This document shows, piece by piece, positions 49,633-58,078 of a stretch of DNA of 64,000 nt. Below the pieces are notes generated by a model that was not told where the DNA came from, did not search any database, and saw nothing but the letters and a program-made list of their open reading frames with translations. A program made the translations under genes and the position numbers. This stretch comes from Streptomyces tagetis (GTDB lineage: Bacteria > Actinomycetota > Actinomycetes > Streptomycetales > Streptomycetaceae): the NCBI RefSeq assembly GCF_018069565.1, contig NZ_JAGPNL010000011.1, positions 124,001 through 188,000 on the forward strand. Direction: 5' to 3'. How positions within the stretch are numbered: position 1 is the first letter of the stretch; each line of letters begins with the position of its first letter.

Positions 49633-49807
49633 CGGCGCGGCCCGGGGCGACCGGCCCCGGGACACCCGAGTGACAGGGGAGGGTGAACGAGCCGCCCGCG
49701 CGGGTGACACCCTCCCCCCGGCGGGCGGCGGTACCGCGAAAAACCTGCGGACCGCCGTCCTCCGGGACAACACTGGTGGCGACCGACCCACCACCACGGG
49801 GGCGAGC

Positions 49808-50200
49808 ATGAACGACCCTGCACACCACGAGACGGGCACCACCACACCGCACCGCGAGACGGACGCCACCGCGTCGCACCGCGCGTCGGACCCCACCGCG
49901 TCACACCGCGCGTCGGACCCCACCACACCGCGTGGCGAGAACGGCACCACCACGTCGCACCACGAGACCCACACCGCCGAGGACCGTGACGGTGGGCATC
50001 GCGCCGGACACCGGTGCCCGCACCGGCCGCCGTGCCCCTCCGCCGGCTCCCCCGACCGGGAGTCCGCCCGGCTCGTGGCCCACCACCCGGAGCAGGGCTG
50101 GAGCCTGCTCTGCAACGGTGTCGTGCTCTTCGAGGACACCGGCGAACTGCTGCCCGACGGGCGGGTCATCGCCCCGCACCGCCCGCTCACCTCGGTCTGA
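49808..50200 (+). CDS. DUF5999 protein with repeat-bearing N-terminus
   Basis: A 130-residue protein. The last 65 residues (CPHRPPCPSAGSPDRESARL, LLCNGVVLFEDTGELLPDGR) are the DUF5999 domain with its CxHxxxC cysteine motif. Typical members are only about 65 residues; here the first 70 are a His/Thr/Ser-rich extension encoded by 27-bp direct repeats (SHRASDPTA and SHRASDPTT). No in-frame start closer to the domain is visible, so either the extension is translated or the start is not where expected. ATG 49808 has a weak ribosome site. Confidence 0.7.
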   Translation: MNDPAHHETGTTTPHRETDATASHRASDPTASHRASDPTTPRGENGTTTSHHETHTAEDRDGGHRAGHRCPHRPPCPSAGSPDRESARLVAHHPEQGWSLLCNGVVLFEDTGELLPDGRVIAPHRPLTSV

Positions 50201-50544
50201 GCACGCGCGGCTCCTCACCTCCGGGCAGACCGAGTCCGTACGGACGACGCCGTCCGCGGCCACTCCGTACGCCCCCGCTCCGTACGCCCCACTCCGTACG
50301 CCCCCACCGCGCACGGGCTCCCCGCTCGCGGCATCCGACGCCACCCCGACGACGTACCCGACAACACACCCGGCCTCGCCCCAACACCCCTCGACAGCAC
50401 GCCTGGTGACGGACCCTCACCACATCGCGCCGCGCATCACCCGGGTCTTCCGTCCGTTTCTCCCCCGGAACGCTTCCCCCCGGCGCCCGGTTTCCGGAAG
50501 ACTCCTGGAAGTTTCACCGGTGGGCGGCGACGGAGGTGCGGGAC
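50201..50544. other. 344-bp gap with CTCCGTACGC repeats
   Basis: No gene. CTCCGTACGCCCC recurs at about 50262, 50279 and 50295 (period near 17 bp). The last part, 50505-50520, reads CTGGAAGTTTCACCGG, a weak relative of the GAAA-N-TTTC palindromes upstream of the sugar ABC operon, placed just before the LacI gene's ribosome site. Confidence 0.5.
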
Positions 50545-51582
50545 GTGACGGCAGACGGGGCGGCGTCCGGAGGCCGGGGCAGGGTCACGATCACGGAGAT
50601 CGCCCGGCACGCGGGCGTCTCGGTGCCGACCGTGTCCCGGGTGGTCAACGGACGCTCGGACGTGGCGCCGGGGACCCGGGCCCGCGTGGAGGACCTGCTG
50701 CGCCGGCACGGCTACCGGCGACGCGCCGCCTCACCCGGCCGCCGGGCCGCCCTGATCGACCTGGTCTTCAACGACCTCGACAGCCCCTGGGCCGTGGAGA
50801 TCATCCGGGGCGTGGAGGAGGTCGGCCACGCGGCCGGGGTCGGCACGGTGGTGTCGGCGATCCACGGACGCTCCGGCGACGCCCGCGAGTGGATGCGCAA
50901 CCTGCGCGCACGCGCCTCCGACGGCGTCGTCCTCGTCACCTCCGCCCTGGACCCGGTGCTGCACGAGGAGTTGCGCATCCTCGGCGTGCCGCTGGTGGTC
51001 GTCGACCCGGCGGGCTCGCCCTCGCTGGACGTGCCGACGGTCGGCGCCGCCAACTGGGCGGGCGGGCTGGCGGCCACGCAACATCTGCTGGCCCTCGGCC
51101 ACCGCAGGATCGGCCTGATCGCCGGTCCTCCGCGCCTGCTCTGCTCCCGGGCCCGTCTGGACGGCTACCGGGCCGCCCTGGAGGGCGCCGGTGTCACGGT
51201 CGACGAACGGCTCATCGTCCCCGGCGACTTCCGTGCCGAGTCCGGCTGCGCGGGCTGCGAAACACTGCTGGACCTGGCCGATCCGCCGACGGCGCTGTTC
51301 GCGGCCAGCGACCAGATGGCGCTCGGCGCGATCGAGGCACTGCGCCGGCGGGGCCGGAGGGTGCCGCAGGACATGAGCGTGGTCGGTTTCGACGACCTTC
51401 CGGAAGTGCGCTGGTCCTCCCCGCCGCTGACCACCGTGCGCCAGCCGCTGGCCGACATGGGCAAGCTGGCCGCGCGCACGGTCCTGCGCCTGACCCGCGA
51501 CGAGCAGCCGGACGCGCCCCGGGTGGAGCTGGGGACGGAGCTGGTGATCCGGTCGAGCACGGCACCCCCGCCCACCGGCTGA
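50545..51582 (+). CDS. LacI-family transcriptional regulator
   Basis: A 345-residue LacI protein. The helix-turn-helix and hinge lie at about 15-65 (VTITEIARHAGVSVPTVSRV, VNGRSDVAPGTRARVEDLL), followed by a periplasmic-binding-protein-type effector domain ending in MSVVGFDDLPEVRWSSPPLT. GTG 50545 is used because GGAGG is 8 nt upstream; a GTG at 50536 is too close to it. It is convergent with a sugar ABC importer and probably represses it; sugar binding releases the operator sites at 54919 and 55068. Confidence 0.85.
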   Translation: MTADGAASGGRGRVTITEIARHAGVSVPTVSRVVNGRSDVAPGTRARVEDLLRRHGYRRRAASPGRRAALIDLVFNDLDSPWAVEIIRGVEEVGHAAGVGTVVSAIHGRSGDAREWMRNLRARASDGVVLVTSALDPVLHEELRILGVPLVVVDPAGSPSLDVPTVGAANWAGGLAATQHLLALGHRRIGLIAGPPRLLCSRARLDGYRAALEGAGVTVDERLIVPGDFRAESGCAGCETLLDLADPPTALFAASDQMALGAIEALRRRGRRVPQDMSVVGFDDLPEVRWSSPPLTTVRQPLADMGKLAARTVLRLTRDEQPDAPRVELGTELVIRSSTAPPPTG

Positions 51583-51592
51583 CCCGACGGCT

Positions 51593-51649
51593 GACCCCGA
51601 CCGCCCGGCCCCCACCGCCTGACCCCGACCGGCCCGGCCCCCGCCGCCT
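51593..51649. repeat. Tandem ~28-bp direct repeat
   Basis: Two nearly identical units, 51593-51620 and 51621-51649, each starting GACCCCGACCG and ending CCGCCT, in the gap between the convergent LacI and permease genes. No other content is visible in 51583-51675. Confidence 0.55.
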
Positions 51650-51675
51650 GACCCCGCCGCAGGCTCCCCGCGCCC

Positions 51676-52569
51676 TCACCCCTTCGTGGCCCCGGCCGCC
51701 AGGCCCCCCACGAGCTGGCGTTCGGCGAGGGAGTAGAAGGCGAGGGCCGGCACCATGGCGAGGACCAGGTAGGCGAAGACCCGCGCGGTGTCGGCCGCGT
51801 ACTGGCCCTGGAACTGCTGCACGCCGATCGGGATGGTCCACCAGGTGGACTCGGTGAAGACCAGCAACGGCAGGAAGAAGTTGTTCCAACTGGTGACCAC
51901 GGCCAGCACGGAGACCGTGCCGAGGGCGGGCCGTGCCATGGGCAGCAGCACCCGCCAGAAGAAGCCGAAGGGCCCGCAGCCGTCCAGCGTGGCCGCCTCC
52001 TCCAGCTCTCCCGGGATCTCCCGGAAGAAACCACGCAGGATGATGATGGTCATCGGCAGCCCGAAGGCGGCCTGCGGCAGGATCACGCCCAGCGGGTTGT
52101 CCAGCAGCCCGAGGGAGCGCAGCAGCAGGAAGAGCGGCAGGGCCGCGACCGCGAAGGGGAACATCAGCCCCATCGTGAACAGCGTGAACAGCAACTCCCG
52201 TCCCCGGAAGGCGAACCGGGCGAAGGAGAAGGCGGCCAGTGCCGAGACCGCGACGACGAGGACCGTGGTGGAGACGGCGATCAGCGTGCTGCTGCCGACC
52301 AGTTGCCAGAACGAGCCGGAGACCAGGATGTCGGTGTAGTTGGAGGTCACCCACGGGTCGGGCAGTCCGATGGGGTTGCGGGAGAGCTGGTCGGTGGACT
52401 TGAAGCCGGAGAGCACCGCGTAGAGCAGCGGGACCGCCATCACGGCGCCCACGGTGATCAGCACCACGTGCAGCGGCAGGGAGCGGCCGGTCCGCCGGCC
52501 GCGCTTCGGCGTGCCCGCGGCGGGCGCCGGGGCGGGGCGCTCGGGCAGGGTCTTGTGGGCGAGCGTCAC
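51676..52569 (-). CDS. Sugar ABC transporter permease (MalG type)
   Basis: A 297-residue inner-membrane permease with six helices and the EAA loop EEAATLDGCGPFGFFWRVLL near residue 190. The first 45 residues are a Pro/Arg-rich cytosolic stretch. GTG 52569 overlaps the upstream permease stop in GTGA. Partner of the MalF-type permease; no ATPase gene lies in this operon, so a shared MsiK-type ATPase elsewhere is likely, as in other streptomycete sugar importers. Confidence 0.88.
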   Translation of the reverse strand: MTLAHKTLPERPAPAPAAGTPKRGRRTGRSLPLHVVLITVGAVMAVPLLYAVLSGFKSTDQLSRNPIGLPDPWVTSNYTDILVSGSFWQLVGSSTLIAVSTTVLVVAVSALAAFSFARFAFRGRELLFTLFTMGLMFPFAVAALPLFLLLRSLGLLDNPLGVILPQAAFGLPMTIIILRGFFREIPGELEEAATLDGCGPFGFFWRVLLPMARPALGTVSVLAVVTSWNNFFLPLLVFTESTWWTIPIGVQQFQGQYAADTARVFAYLVLAMVPALAFYSLAERQLVGGLAAGATKG

Positions 52570-53567
52570 GTGCCGCCTCCTCGCATGGTCGTGGTGGCCC
52601 CCTGGAGGTCGCGCCGGAGCACGAACCGCTGGTAGGCGAGGGCGAAGACGAGGCTGATGCCGAACATGACCACGCTGATCGCGCTGGCGTAGCCGACCTG
52701 GTAACGCTTGAACCCGAACTGGAAGAGGGTCACGGCCATGGTCTCGGAGTGGTGGTCGGGGCCGCCCTGGGTGATCACCCACACCAGGTCGAAGAGCTGG
52801 ATCGCGCCGATGACGGACAGGAAGACGCTGATCCGCAGGGTGGGCGCGAGCAGGGGCAGGGTGACGCTGCGCAGGCGCTGCCAGGCGTTGGCGCCGTCGA
52901 TGAGCGCCGCCTCGTTCAACTCCTTCGGGATGGACTGGAGTCCGGCCAGGTAGAGCATCATGTGGAAGCCGAAGTACTTCCAGGTCATGACCAGGAAGAG
53001 GGTCGCCATCACCATCGAGGGGTCGGCGAACCACTCCCCGCCCACTCCCCCCAGGCCGATGCTGCCGAGGACCTGGTCGGCGAGCCCGTCGCCCGGCGCG
53101 AAGATCATGCTGAAGAGCACGCCGGTGATGGCCTCGGAGAGCACGTACGGGGCGAAGAACAGCATCCGGTACACGGCCCGGCCGCGCATCCGCTGGTTGA
53201 GCAGCACGGCCATGGCCAGCGCGAACGGCAGTTGCAGGGCGAGGGAGAGGACGACCAGGAGCAGGCAGCGCCACAGGTCGCCGAGGAAGACCGGGTCGGC
53301 GAAGAGCCGGCTGAAGTTCTCGGTGCCGATGTAGTCGGACGGCATGCCGAAGCCGCCCCAGCGGAAGAACGCGGCGTACAGCGCGAAGAGGATCGGCAGC
53401 AGCACCAGGACCATGAAGAGGATCAGCGCGGGGATCTGGAAGCCGACCGCGGTGAGCCAGTGGACGGCGCGGCGCCGGGCCCGCCCCCGGTCCGCGCCGG
53501 CGGCCGGGGGCGGTGGGGCGGCGGCGCCGGGGCCGGTCCGCCGGTCCGGCAGGAAGGTGGAGGTCAT
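52566..53567 (-). CDS. Sugar ABC transporter permease (MalF type)
   Basis: A 333-residue permease with six helices, a long Pro/Gly-rich N-terminal stretch before the first helix (FQIPALILFMVLVLLPILFA) and the EAA loop LNEAALIDGANAWQRLRSVT near residue 225. It forms a heterodimer with the MalG-type protein downstream. ATG 53567 lies only 6 nt after the binding-protein stop, with the ribosome site inside that gene. Confidence 0.88.
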   Translation of the reverse strand: MTSTFLPDRRTGPGAAAPPPPAAGADRGRARRRAVHWLTAVGFQIPALILFMVLVLLPILFALYAAFFRWGGFGMPSDYIGTENFSRLFADPVFLGDLWRCLLLVVLSLALQLPFALAMAVLLNQRMRGRAVYRMLFFAPYVLSEAITGVLFSMIFAPGDGLADQVLGSIGLGGVGGEWFADPSMVMATLFLVMTWKYFGFHMMLYLAGLQSIPKELNEAALIDGANAWQRLRSVTLPLLAPTLRISVFLSVIGAIQLFDLVWVITQGGPDHHSETMAVTLFQFGFKRYQVGYASAISVVMFGISLVFALAYQRFVLRRDLQGATTTMRGGGT

Positions 53568-53573
53568 CGCGGG

Positions 53574-54866
53574 CTACTGCTCTTCCTTGGCGGTCTTCGT
53601 GATCGACTCGGCGACCTGCCGGGGGGACTTGGAGCCGGCGATGAGCGCGGCGACGCTGTCGTTGACCTCCTGGCCGACGGCGGGGGCGTATGCCTGGTCG
53701 AGGTAGAGCTGGAAGCCGGTGGTGCCCTTGAGCTGCTTCTGGACGGCCTGGAGGTTGGGGTCGGCGAGGGCGTCCTCGGCGGCCGGGACCACGGGCAGGA
53801 CACCCGTCTTGCGGACGAGTTCGCGGTCGGTGGCGGCGGAGGCGAAGAACTTCAGGAAGTCGACGGCGGCCTGCGGGGCGCCCCGGCGCAGCGCGTGGCC
53901 GCCGCCTCCGCCGAAGACCTCGGTGATCGCGCCCTTGCCGCCCTCCACGCCGGGGAACGGGAAGAAGCCGAGTCCGTCGCCGAGTCCCTTGCCGGCGTCG
54001 GCCTCGACGACCGGGGCCCACTGGCCCATCAGCTCCATGGCGGCCTTGCCGTTTCCGACGGTGGCGGCCTGGCCGGTGGGGGTGGAGTAGGCGGCGCCGA
54101 GGAACCCCTTCTGGAAGGGCTGGAGGTCGACGAGTTCCTGGAGGTGCTGTCCGGCCTGGACGAAGTCTTCGCCGGTGAAGTCCTTGTCGTCGCCGGCCTT
54201 CTGGAGGGCGTCGGCGCCGGCGGTGCGCATCGCCAGGTAGGCCCAGTAGTACATGCCGGGCCACTTCTCCTTGCCGGCCAGGGCGATGGGGGTGGTGCCG
54301 GAGGACTTGAGGGCGCGTACGGCGTCGAGGAAGCCGCTCCAGGTGGTGGGCGGCGTGGTGATGCCGGCCTTCTCGAAGTGCGCCTTGTTGTACCAGAAGC
54401 CGACCATGCCGATGTCGAAGGGGATGCCGTACACGGCGTCGCCGACGAGGTAGGGCTCCTTGGCGACCGGCAGCAGACCGTCGGCCCACGGCTTCGTCCG
54501 CTCGGTGAGGTCTTCGACGAGGCCCGCGTCGACCTGTTGCCTCAGGACGCCGCCGCCCCAGGTGTGGAAGATGTCGGGGAGCTTCCCGGAGGCGGTCAGC
54601 GCGGTCATCTTCGACTTGTAGGCGTCGTTCTCCAACTGGACGATCTTTATCTTGACCTTGGGGTTCTCCGCCTCGAACTGCTTGGCGAGCGCGTCCCAGA
54701 CGTCCTTGGTCGGCTGGGTCGTGGAGATGTTCCACCACTCGACGGTCGTCGTCCCCGACGAGCCCGCGTCGGAGTCGCCGCCGCAGCCGCTCAGTGCGGT
54801 CATGCCCAGACCTGCCGCGGCGGAGGCCGCCATGAAGTTGCGGCGGGACAGTGCCGGGTCGCCCAT
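53574..54866 (-). CDS. Sugar ABC transporter substrate-binding lipoprotein
   Basis: A 430-residue extracellular sugar-binding lipoprotein (family 1). The signal carries a twin-arginine-like SRRNFMAASAAAGLGMTA then ALSGC lipobox, so Tat export of a lipoprotein is likely. The mature part begins TTVEWWNISTTQPTKDVWDA and contains typical SBP_bac_1 blocks (SGKLPDIFHTWGGG). ATG 54866 is 6 nt after AAGGAG; ATG 54869 is the alternative. First gene of the operon and behind the GAAA-N-TTTC sites, which suggests LacI control by an oligosaccharide. Confidence 0.9.
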   Translation of the reverse strand: MGDPALSRRNFMAASAAAGLGMTALSGCGGDSDAGSSGTTTVEWWNISTTQPTKDVWDALAKQFEAENPKVKIKIVQLENDAYKSKMTALTASGKLPDIFHTWGGGVLRQQVDAGLVEDLTERTKPWADGLLPVAKEPYLVGDAVYGIPFDIGMVGFWYNKAHFEKAGITTPPTTWSGFLDAVRALKSSGTTPIALAGKEKWPGMYYWAYLAMRTAGADALQKAGDDKDFTGEDFVQAGQHLQELVDLQPFQKGFLGAAYSTPTGQAATVGNGKAAMELMGQWAPVVEADAGKGLGDGLGFFPFPGVEGGKGAITEVFGGGGGHALRRGAPQAAVDFLKFFASAATDRELVRKTGVLPVVPAAEDALADPNLQAVQKQLKGTTGFQLYLDQAYAPAVGQEVNDSVAALIAGSKSPRQVAESITKTAKEEQ

Positions 54867-54918
54867 CATGCGCTCCTTGAGTACGGGACGGCGTCGCTGC
54901 GGCCGTCCGCTGATCCGT

Positions 54919-54933
54919 TCCGAAAGTTTCGGA
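54919..54933. promoter_or_regulatory. LacI-type operator 1
   Basis: TCCGAAAGTTTCGGA, a perfect 15-bp palindrome with a central G, 53 bp upstream of the binding-protein start. The half-site GAAA-N-TTTC is the known form of several streptomycete LacI operators, including ones before xylanase genes. Confidence 0.7.
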
Positions 54934-55067
54934 GAAAATCCAGAAAGCTGCGTTGTTGCCGCACCCTAGAGACAGGCCGCAAACCGTGGCAAGCCCTTGG
55001 GCATGATGAATCTGTCTCCGGTCACCACAGGAGCGGCCCGGCAGCCCGGAAGGGGCGTGCCCGAAGG

Positions 55068-55078
55068 CGAAACTTTCG
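55068..55078. promoter_or_regulatory. LacI-type operator 2
   Basis: CGAAACTTTCG, an 11-bp palindrome with the same GAAA-N-TTTC core, centred 147 bp from operator 1. The pair could support looping. The 55079-55282 remainder of the gap holds no gene. Confidence 0.6.
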
Positions 55079-55282
55079 GCCGCTTCGGCGAACGTTAAGC
55101 GGTACTCTGCGTGCACCCCGTCCACGCGACGGGCCGGCGGCGACGGTGGCTCCCCACCGCTGCCGCCGGCCTCCGCCCGCCCCCGGGAGCGCCCGTTCAC
55201 CGCCCTCCGACGCTCGGCCCCGCCCGCCCTCACGCCGGTCCGGCCGGCATCGCCCCCTCGGCCCTCCCGCCCCCGTGCCCGC

Positions 55283-55936
55283 TCAGCCCTTCGCCGCGAG
55301 CGCCCCGAGGGCGGTGTTGAGCGCGAGCACGTTCACTCGCGGCTCCCCGATGAAGCCGAGGTCGCGGCCCTCGGTGTGCCGGTCGACCAGCGCCCGTACC
55401 CGGTCGACGGGCAGGCCGTTCTCCCGGGCCACCCGGCGCACCTGGAGGCGGGCGTACCGCGGGGAGATGTCCGGGTCCAGGCCGGAGCCGGAGGAGGTGA
55501 CCGCGTCGGCGGGGACGTCGGACGGCCGGACGGGGTGGCCCGGCACCGAGTCGAACCGGGCGACGGCGGCGCGGGCGTCCTCGACCCGCCGGATGAGCAC
55601 GGGGTTGTCGGCCGCCAGGTTGGTCGCCCCGGAGACCAGGAGCCGGTAACGGGTGTTGAGGGTGTTCTCGGTCAGCCCGTCGGCGGGCCGGCCCTGGAAC
55701 CAGCGGGGGTCGGGCCGCGAACCGCCCGGCAGGTCGTACGGCTGCCCGATGAGCGAGGAGCCGACGACCCGGCCCCCGGCCGACACCTGCGAGCCGTCGG
55801 CCCTGCCCGGGAACAGGCCCTGGGCGACGCCCGTGACGGCGAGCGGATACAGGACGCCGGTCAGCGCGGTCAGCGCGAGCAGCGCCTTCAGGGCCGCCCC
55901 GAGCAGGCGGGCGTTGGAGGAGACGGAGGCGTTCAC
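55283..55936 (-). CDS. kdpC: Potassium-transporting ATPase KdpC subunit
   Basis: A 217-residue KdpC with one N-terminal helix (ALKALLALTALTGVLYPLAV) and the conserved YDLPGGSRPDPRWFQGRPA cut as SLIGQPYDLPGGSRPD near residue 70, then a SGSGLDPDISP block (near 150) and NVLALNTALGAL. It stabilises the KdpA-KdpB complex and raises ATP affinity. GTG 55936 is chosen as GGTGA lies 5 nt upstream and the start MNASVSSNARLL is typical; upstream GTGs at 55945/55948 lack support. Last gene of the leftward kdp operon. Confidence 0.9.
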   Translation of the reverse strand: MNASVSSNARLLGAALKALLALTALTGVLYPLAVTGVAQGLFPGRADGSQVSAGGRVVGSSLIGQPYDLPGGSRPDPRWFQGRPADGLTENTLNTRYRLLVSGATNLAADNPVLIRRVEDARAAVARFDSVPGHPVRPSDVPADAVTSSGSGLDPDISPRYARLQVRRVARENGLPVDRVRALVDRHTEGRDLGFIGEPRVNVLALNTALGALAAKG

Positions 55937-55961
55937 GGAGATCACCACGTTTTCGGGGCCG

Positions 55962-58049
55962 TCACAGCCCGGGGAACAGGGAGAGGAGCAGGTCGATGAG
56001 TTTGATGCCGGCGAAGGGGGCGACGAGCCCGCCGAGTCCGTAGACGGCGAGGTTGCGCCGGAGCATCCGGTCCGCGCCCGCCGGCCGGTAGGCGACGCCC
56101 CGCAGTGCGAGCGGCACCAGGGCGACGATGACCAGCGCGTTGAAGACGACCGCGGAGAGGATCGCCGAGTCCGGCGAGGCCAGCCGCATCACGTTCAGCT
56201 TCTCCAGGCCGGGGTGGACCGCGGCGAAGAGCGCCGGGATGATCGCGAAGTACTTGGCGACGTCGTTGGCGACGGAGAACGTGGTCAGCGCGCCCCGGGT
56301 GATGAGGAGCTGCTTGCCGATCTCGACGACCTCGATGAGCTTGGTCGGGTCGGAGTCGAGGTCGACCATGTTGCCGGCCTCCTTGGCGGCGGAGGTCCCG
56401 CTGTTCATCGCCACCCCGACGTCGGCCTGGGCGAGCGCGGGCGCGTCGTTGGTGCCGTCACCGGTCATGGCGACCAGCTTCCCGGCCGCCTGCTCCTGTT
56501 TGATCAGCGTCATCTTGTCCTCGGGGGTGGCCTCCGCGAGGAAGTCGTCGACACCGGCCTCCCGGGCGATCGCCTCCGCGGTCATCCGGTTGTCGCCCGT
56601 GATCATGATGGTGCGGATGCCCATCCGGCGCAGTTCCGCGAACCGTTCGGACATGCCGGGTTTGACGACGTCCTTGAGGTGGATGACGCCGAGCACGCGG
56701 GCGCCGTGTTCGTCCTCGACCGCCACCAGCAGGGGGGTGCCGCCCGCCGTGGCGATCCGTTCGACCGGCTCGCGCAATTCCTCGCAGACCTGCCCGCCGA
56801 GCCGGCCCACCCAGGCGGTGACGGCGTCCGCCGCGCCCTTGCGGACCCGGCGTCCGGCGAGGTCCACACCGGACATGCGGGTCTGCGCGGAGAAGGCGAT
56901 CCACCGGGCGCCCTCCGGCCGCTCCCGGTAGCGGTCGCCGAGTCCGTACGCGTCCTCGGCGAGGGAGACGATGGAGCGGCCCTCGGGCGTCTCGTCGGCC
57001 AGCGAGGAGAGCAGCGCCGCCTCCGCCACCTCCGCCTCCGTACCGCCGGGCACCGGCACGAAGCCGGCCGCCCGCCGGTTTCCGAGCGTGATCGTGCCCG
57101 TCTTGTCCAGCAGCAGCGTGGAGACGTCGCCGGCCGCCTCGACCGCCCGGCCGGACATGGCGAGCACGTTGCGGCGCACCAGGCGGTCCATGCCGGCGAT
57201 GCCGATCGCGGAGAGCAGGGCGCCGATGGTGGTCGGGATCAGGCAGACCAGCAGGGCGACCAGCACGACCAGGGTGAGCCGGGTGCCCGCGTAGGCGGCG
57301 AACGGGGCGAGGGTGGCGCAGGCCAGCAGGAAGACGATGGTCAGCGAGGCGAGCAGGATGTTGAGCGCGATCTCGTTCGGGGTCTTCTGCCGGGCCGCGC
57401 CCTCGACCAGGCCGATCATGCGGTCGATGAAGGTCTCGCCGGGCCGGGTGGTGATCCGGACGACGATCCGGTCGGAGAGCACCCGCGTACCGCCGGTGAC
57501 GGCGCTGCGGTCCCCGCCGGACTCGCGGATGACCGGCGCCGACTCCCCGGTGATCGCGGACTCGTCGACCGAGGCGACGCCCTCGGCCACGTCCCCGTCG
57601 CCCGGGATCACGTCCCCGGCCTCGCAGACGACCAGGTCCCCGACCCGTAGCTCGGTGCCCGGCACCACGCTCCCGTCGGCCTTGCGGGCCACGGTGTCGG
57701 TACGGGCCTGGCGCAGGGTGTCGGCCTGTGCCTTGCCGCGGCCCTCGGCGACCGCCTCCGCGAGGTTGGCGAAGACCACGGTCAGCCAGAGCCAGGCGCT
57801 GATGGTCCAGCCGAACCAGTCGCCCGGGTCGGCGAAGGAGAAGACGGTGGTCAGCACCGAGCCGGTCCACACCACGAAGATCACGGGCGAGGAGAGCAGC
57901 ACTCTCGGGTCGAGCTTGCGCAGCGCGTCGGGCAGCGCGGCGGCGAGCTGCGCCGGGCCGAAGGAGCCGGGGCCGGCCTGGCGCCGGGCGGCGTGGTGGG
58001 CGCGGGACCTGCGGCGGTGCGGTGGGGTGGCCGGCGCGGAAGCGGTCAT
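55962..58049 (-). CDS. kdpB: Potassium-transporting P-type ATPase KdpB
   Basis: A 695-residue P-type ATPase. TGES is at 167-170, the phosphorylated Asp315 in LLLDKTGTI, and TGDGTNDAPALAQADVGVAM forms the hinge motif. About seven helices surround the cytosolic domains. It hydrolyses ATP to drive K+ uptake at low external potassium. The N-terminal 40 residues are an Arg/His-rich extension. GAGGAGA precedes ATG 58049; the gap to kdpA is 29 nt. Confidence 0.95.
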   Translation of the reverse strand: MTASAPATPPHRRRSRAHHAARRQAGPGSFGPAQLAAALPDALRKLDPRVLLSSPVIFVVWTGSVLTTVFSFADPGDWFGWTISAWLWLTVVFANLAEAVAEGRGKAQADTLRQARTDTVARKADGSVVPGTELRVGDLVVCEAGDVIPGDGDVAEGVASVDESAITGESAPVIRESGGDRSAVTGGTRVLSDRIVVRITTRPGETFIDRMIGLVEGAARQKTPNEIALNILLASLTIVFLLACATLAPFAAYAGTRLTLVVLVALLVCLIPTTIGALLSAIGIAGMDRLVRRNVLAMSGRAVEAAGDVSTLLLDKTGTITLGNRRAAGFVPVPGGTEAEVAEAALLSSLADETPEGRSIVSLAEDAYGLGDRYRERPEGARWIAFSAQTRMSGVDLAGRRVRKGAADAVTAWVGRLGGQVCEELREPVERIATAGGTPLLVAVEDEHGARVLGVIHLKDVVKPGMSERFAELRRMGIRTIMITGDNRMTAEAIAREAGVDDFLAEATPEDKMTLIKQEQAAGKLVAMTGDGTNDAPALAQADVGVAMNSGTSAAKEAGNMVDLDSDPTKLIEVVEIGKQLLITRGALTTFSVANDVAKYFAIIPALFAAVHPGLEKLNVMRLASPDSAILSAVVFNALVIVALVPLALRGVAYRPAGADRMLRRNLAVYGLGGLVAPFAGIKLIDLLLSLFPGL

Positions 58050-58078
58050 GTTCTCCTCGGGCCTCCTTCGGGGGCCGG

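Noticed and set aside
51676..55233. An 1185-codon minus-strand frame
   Set aside because: Only the C-terminal MalG-type permease is real; the rest overlaps MalF and the binding protein in another frame.
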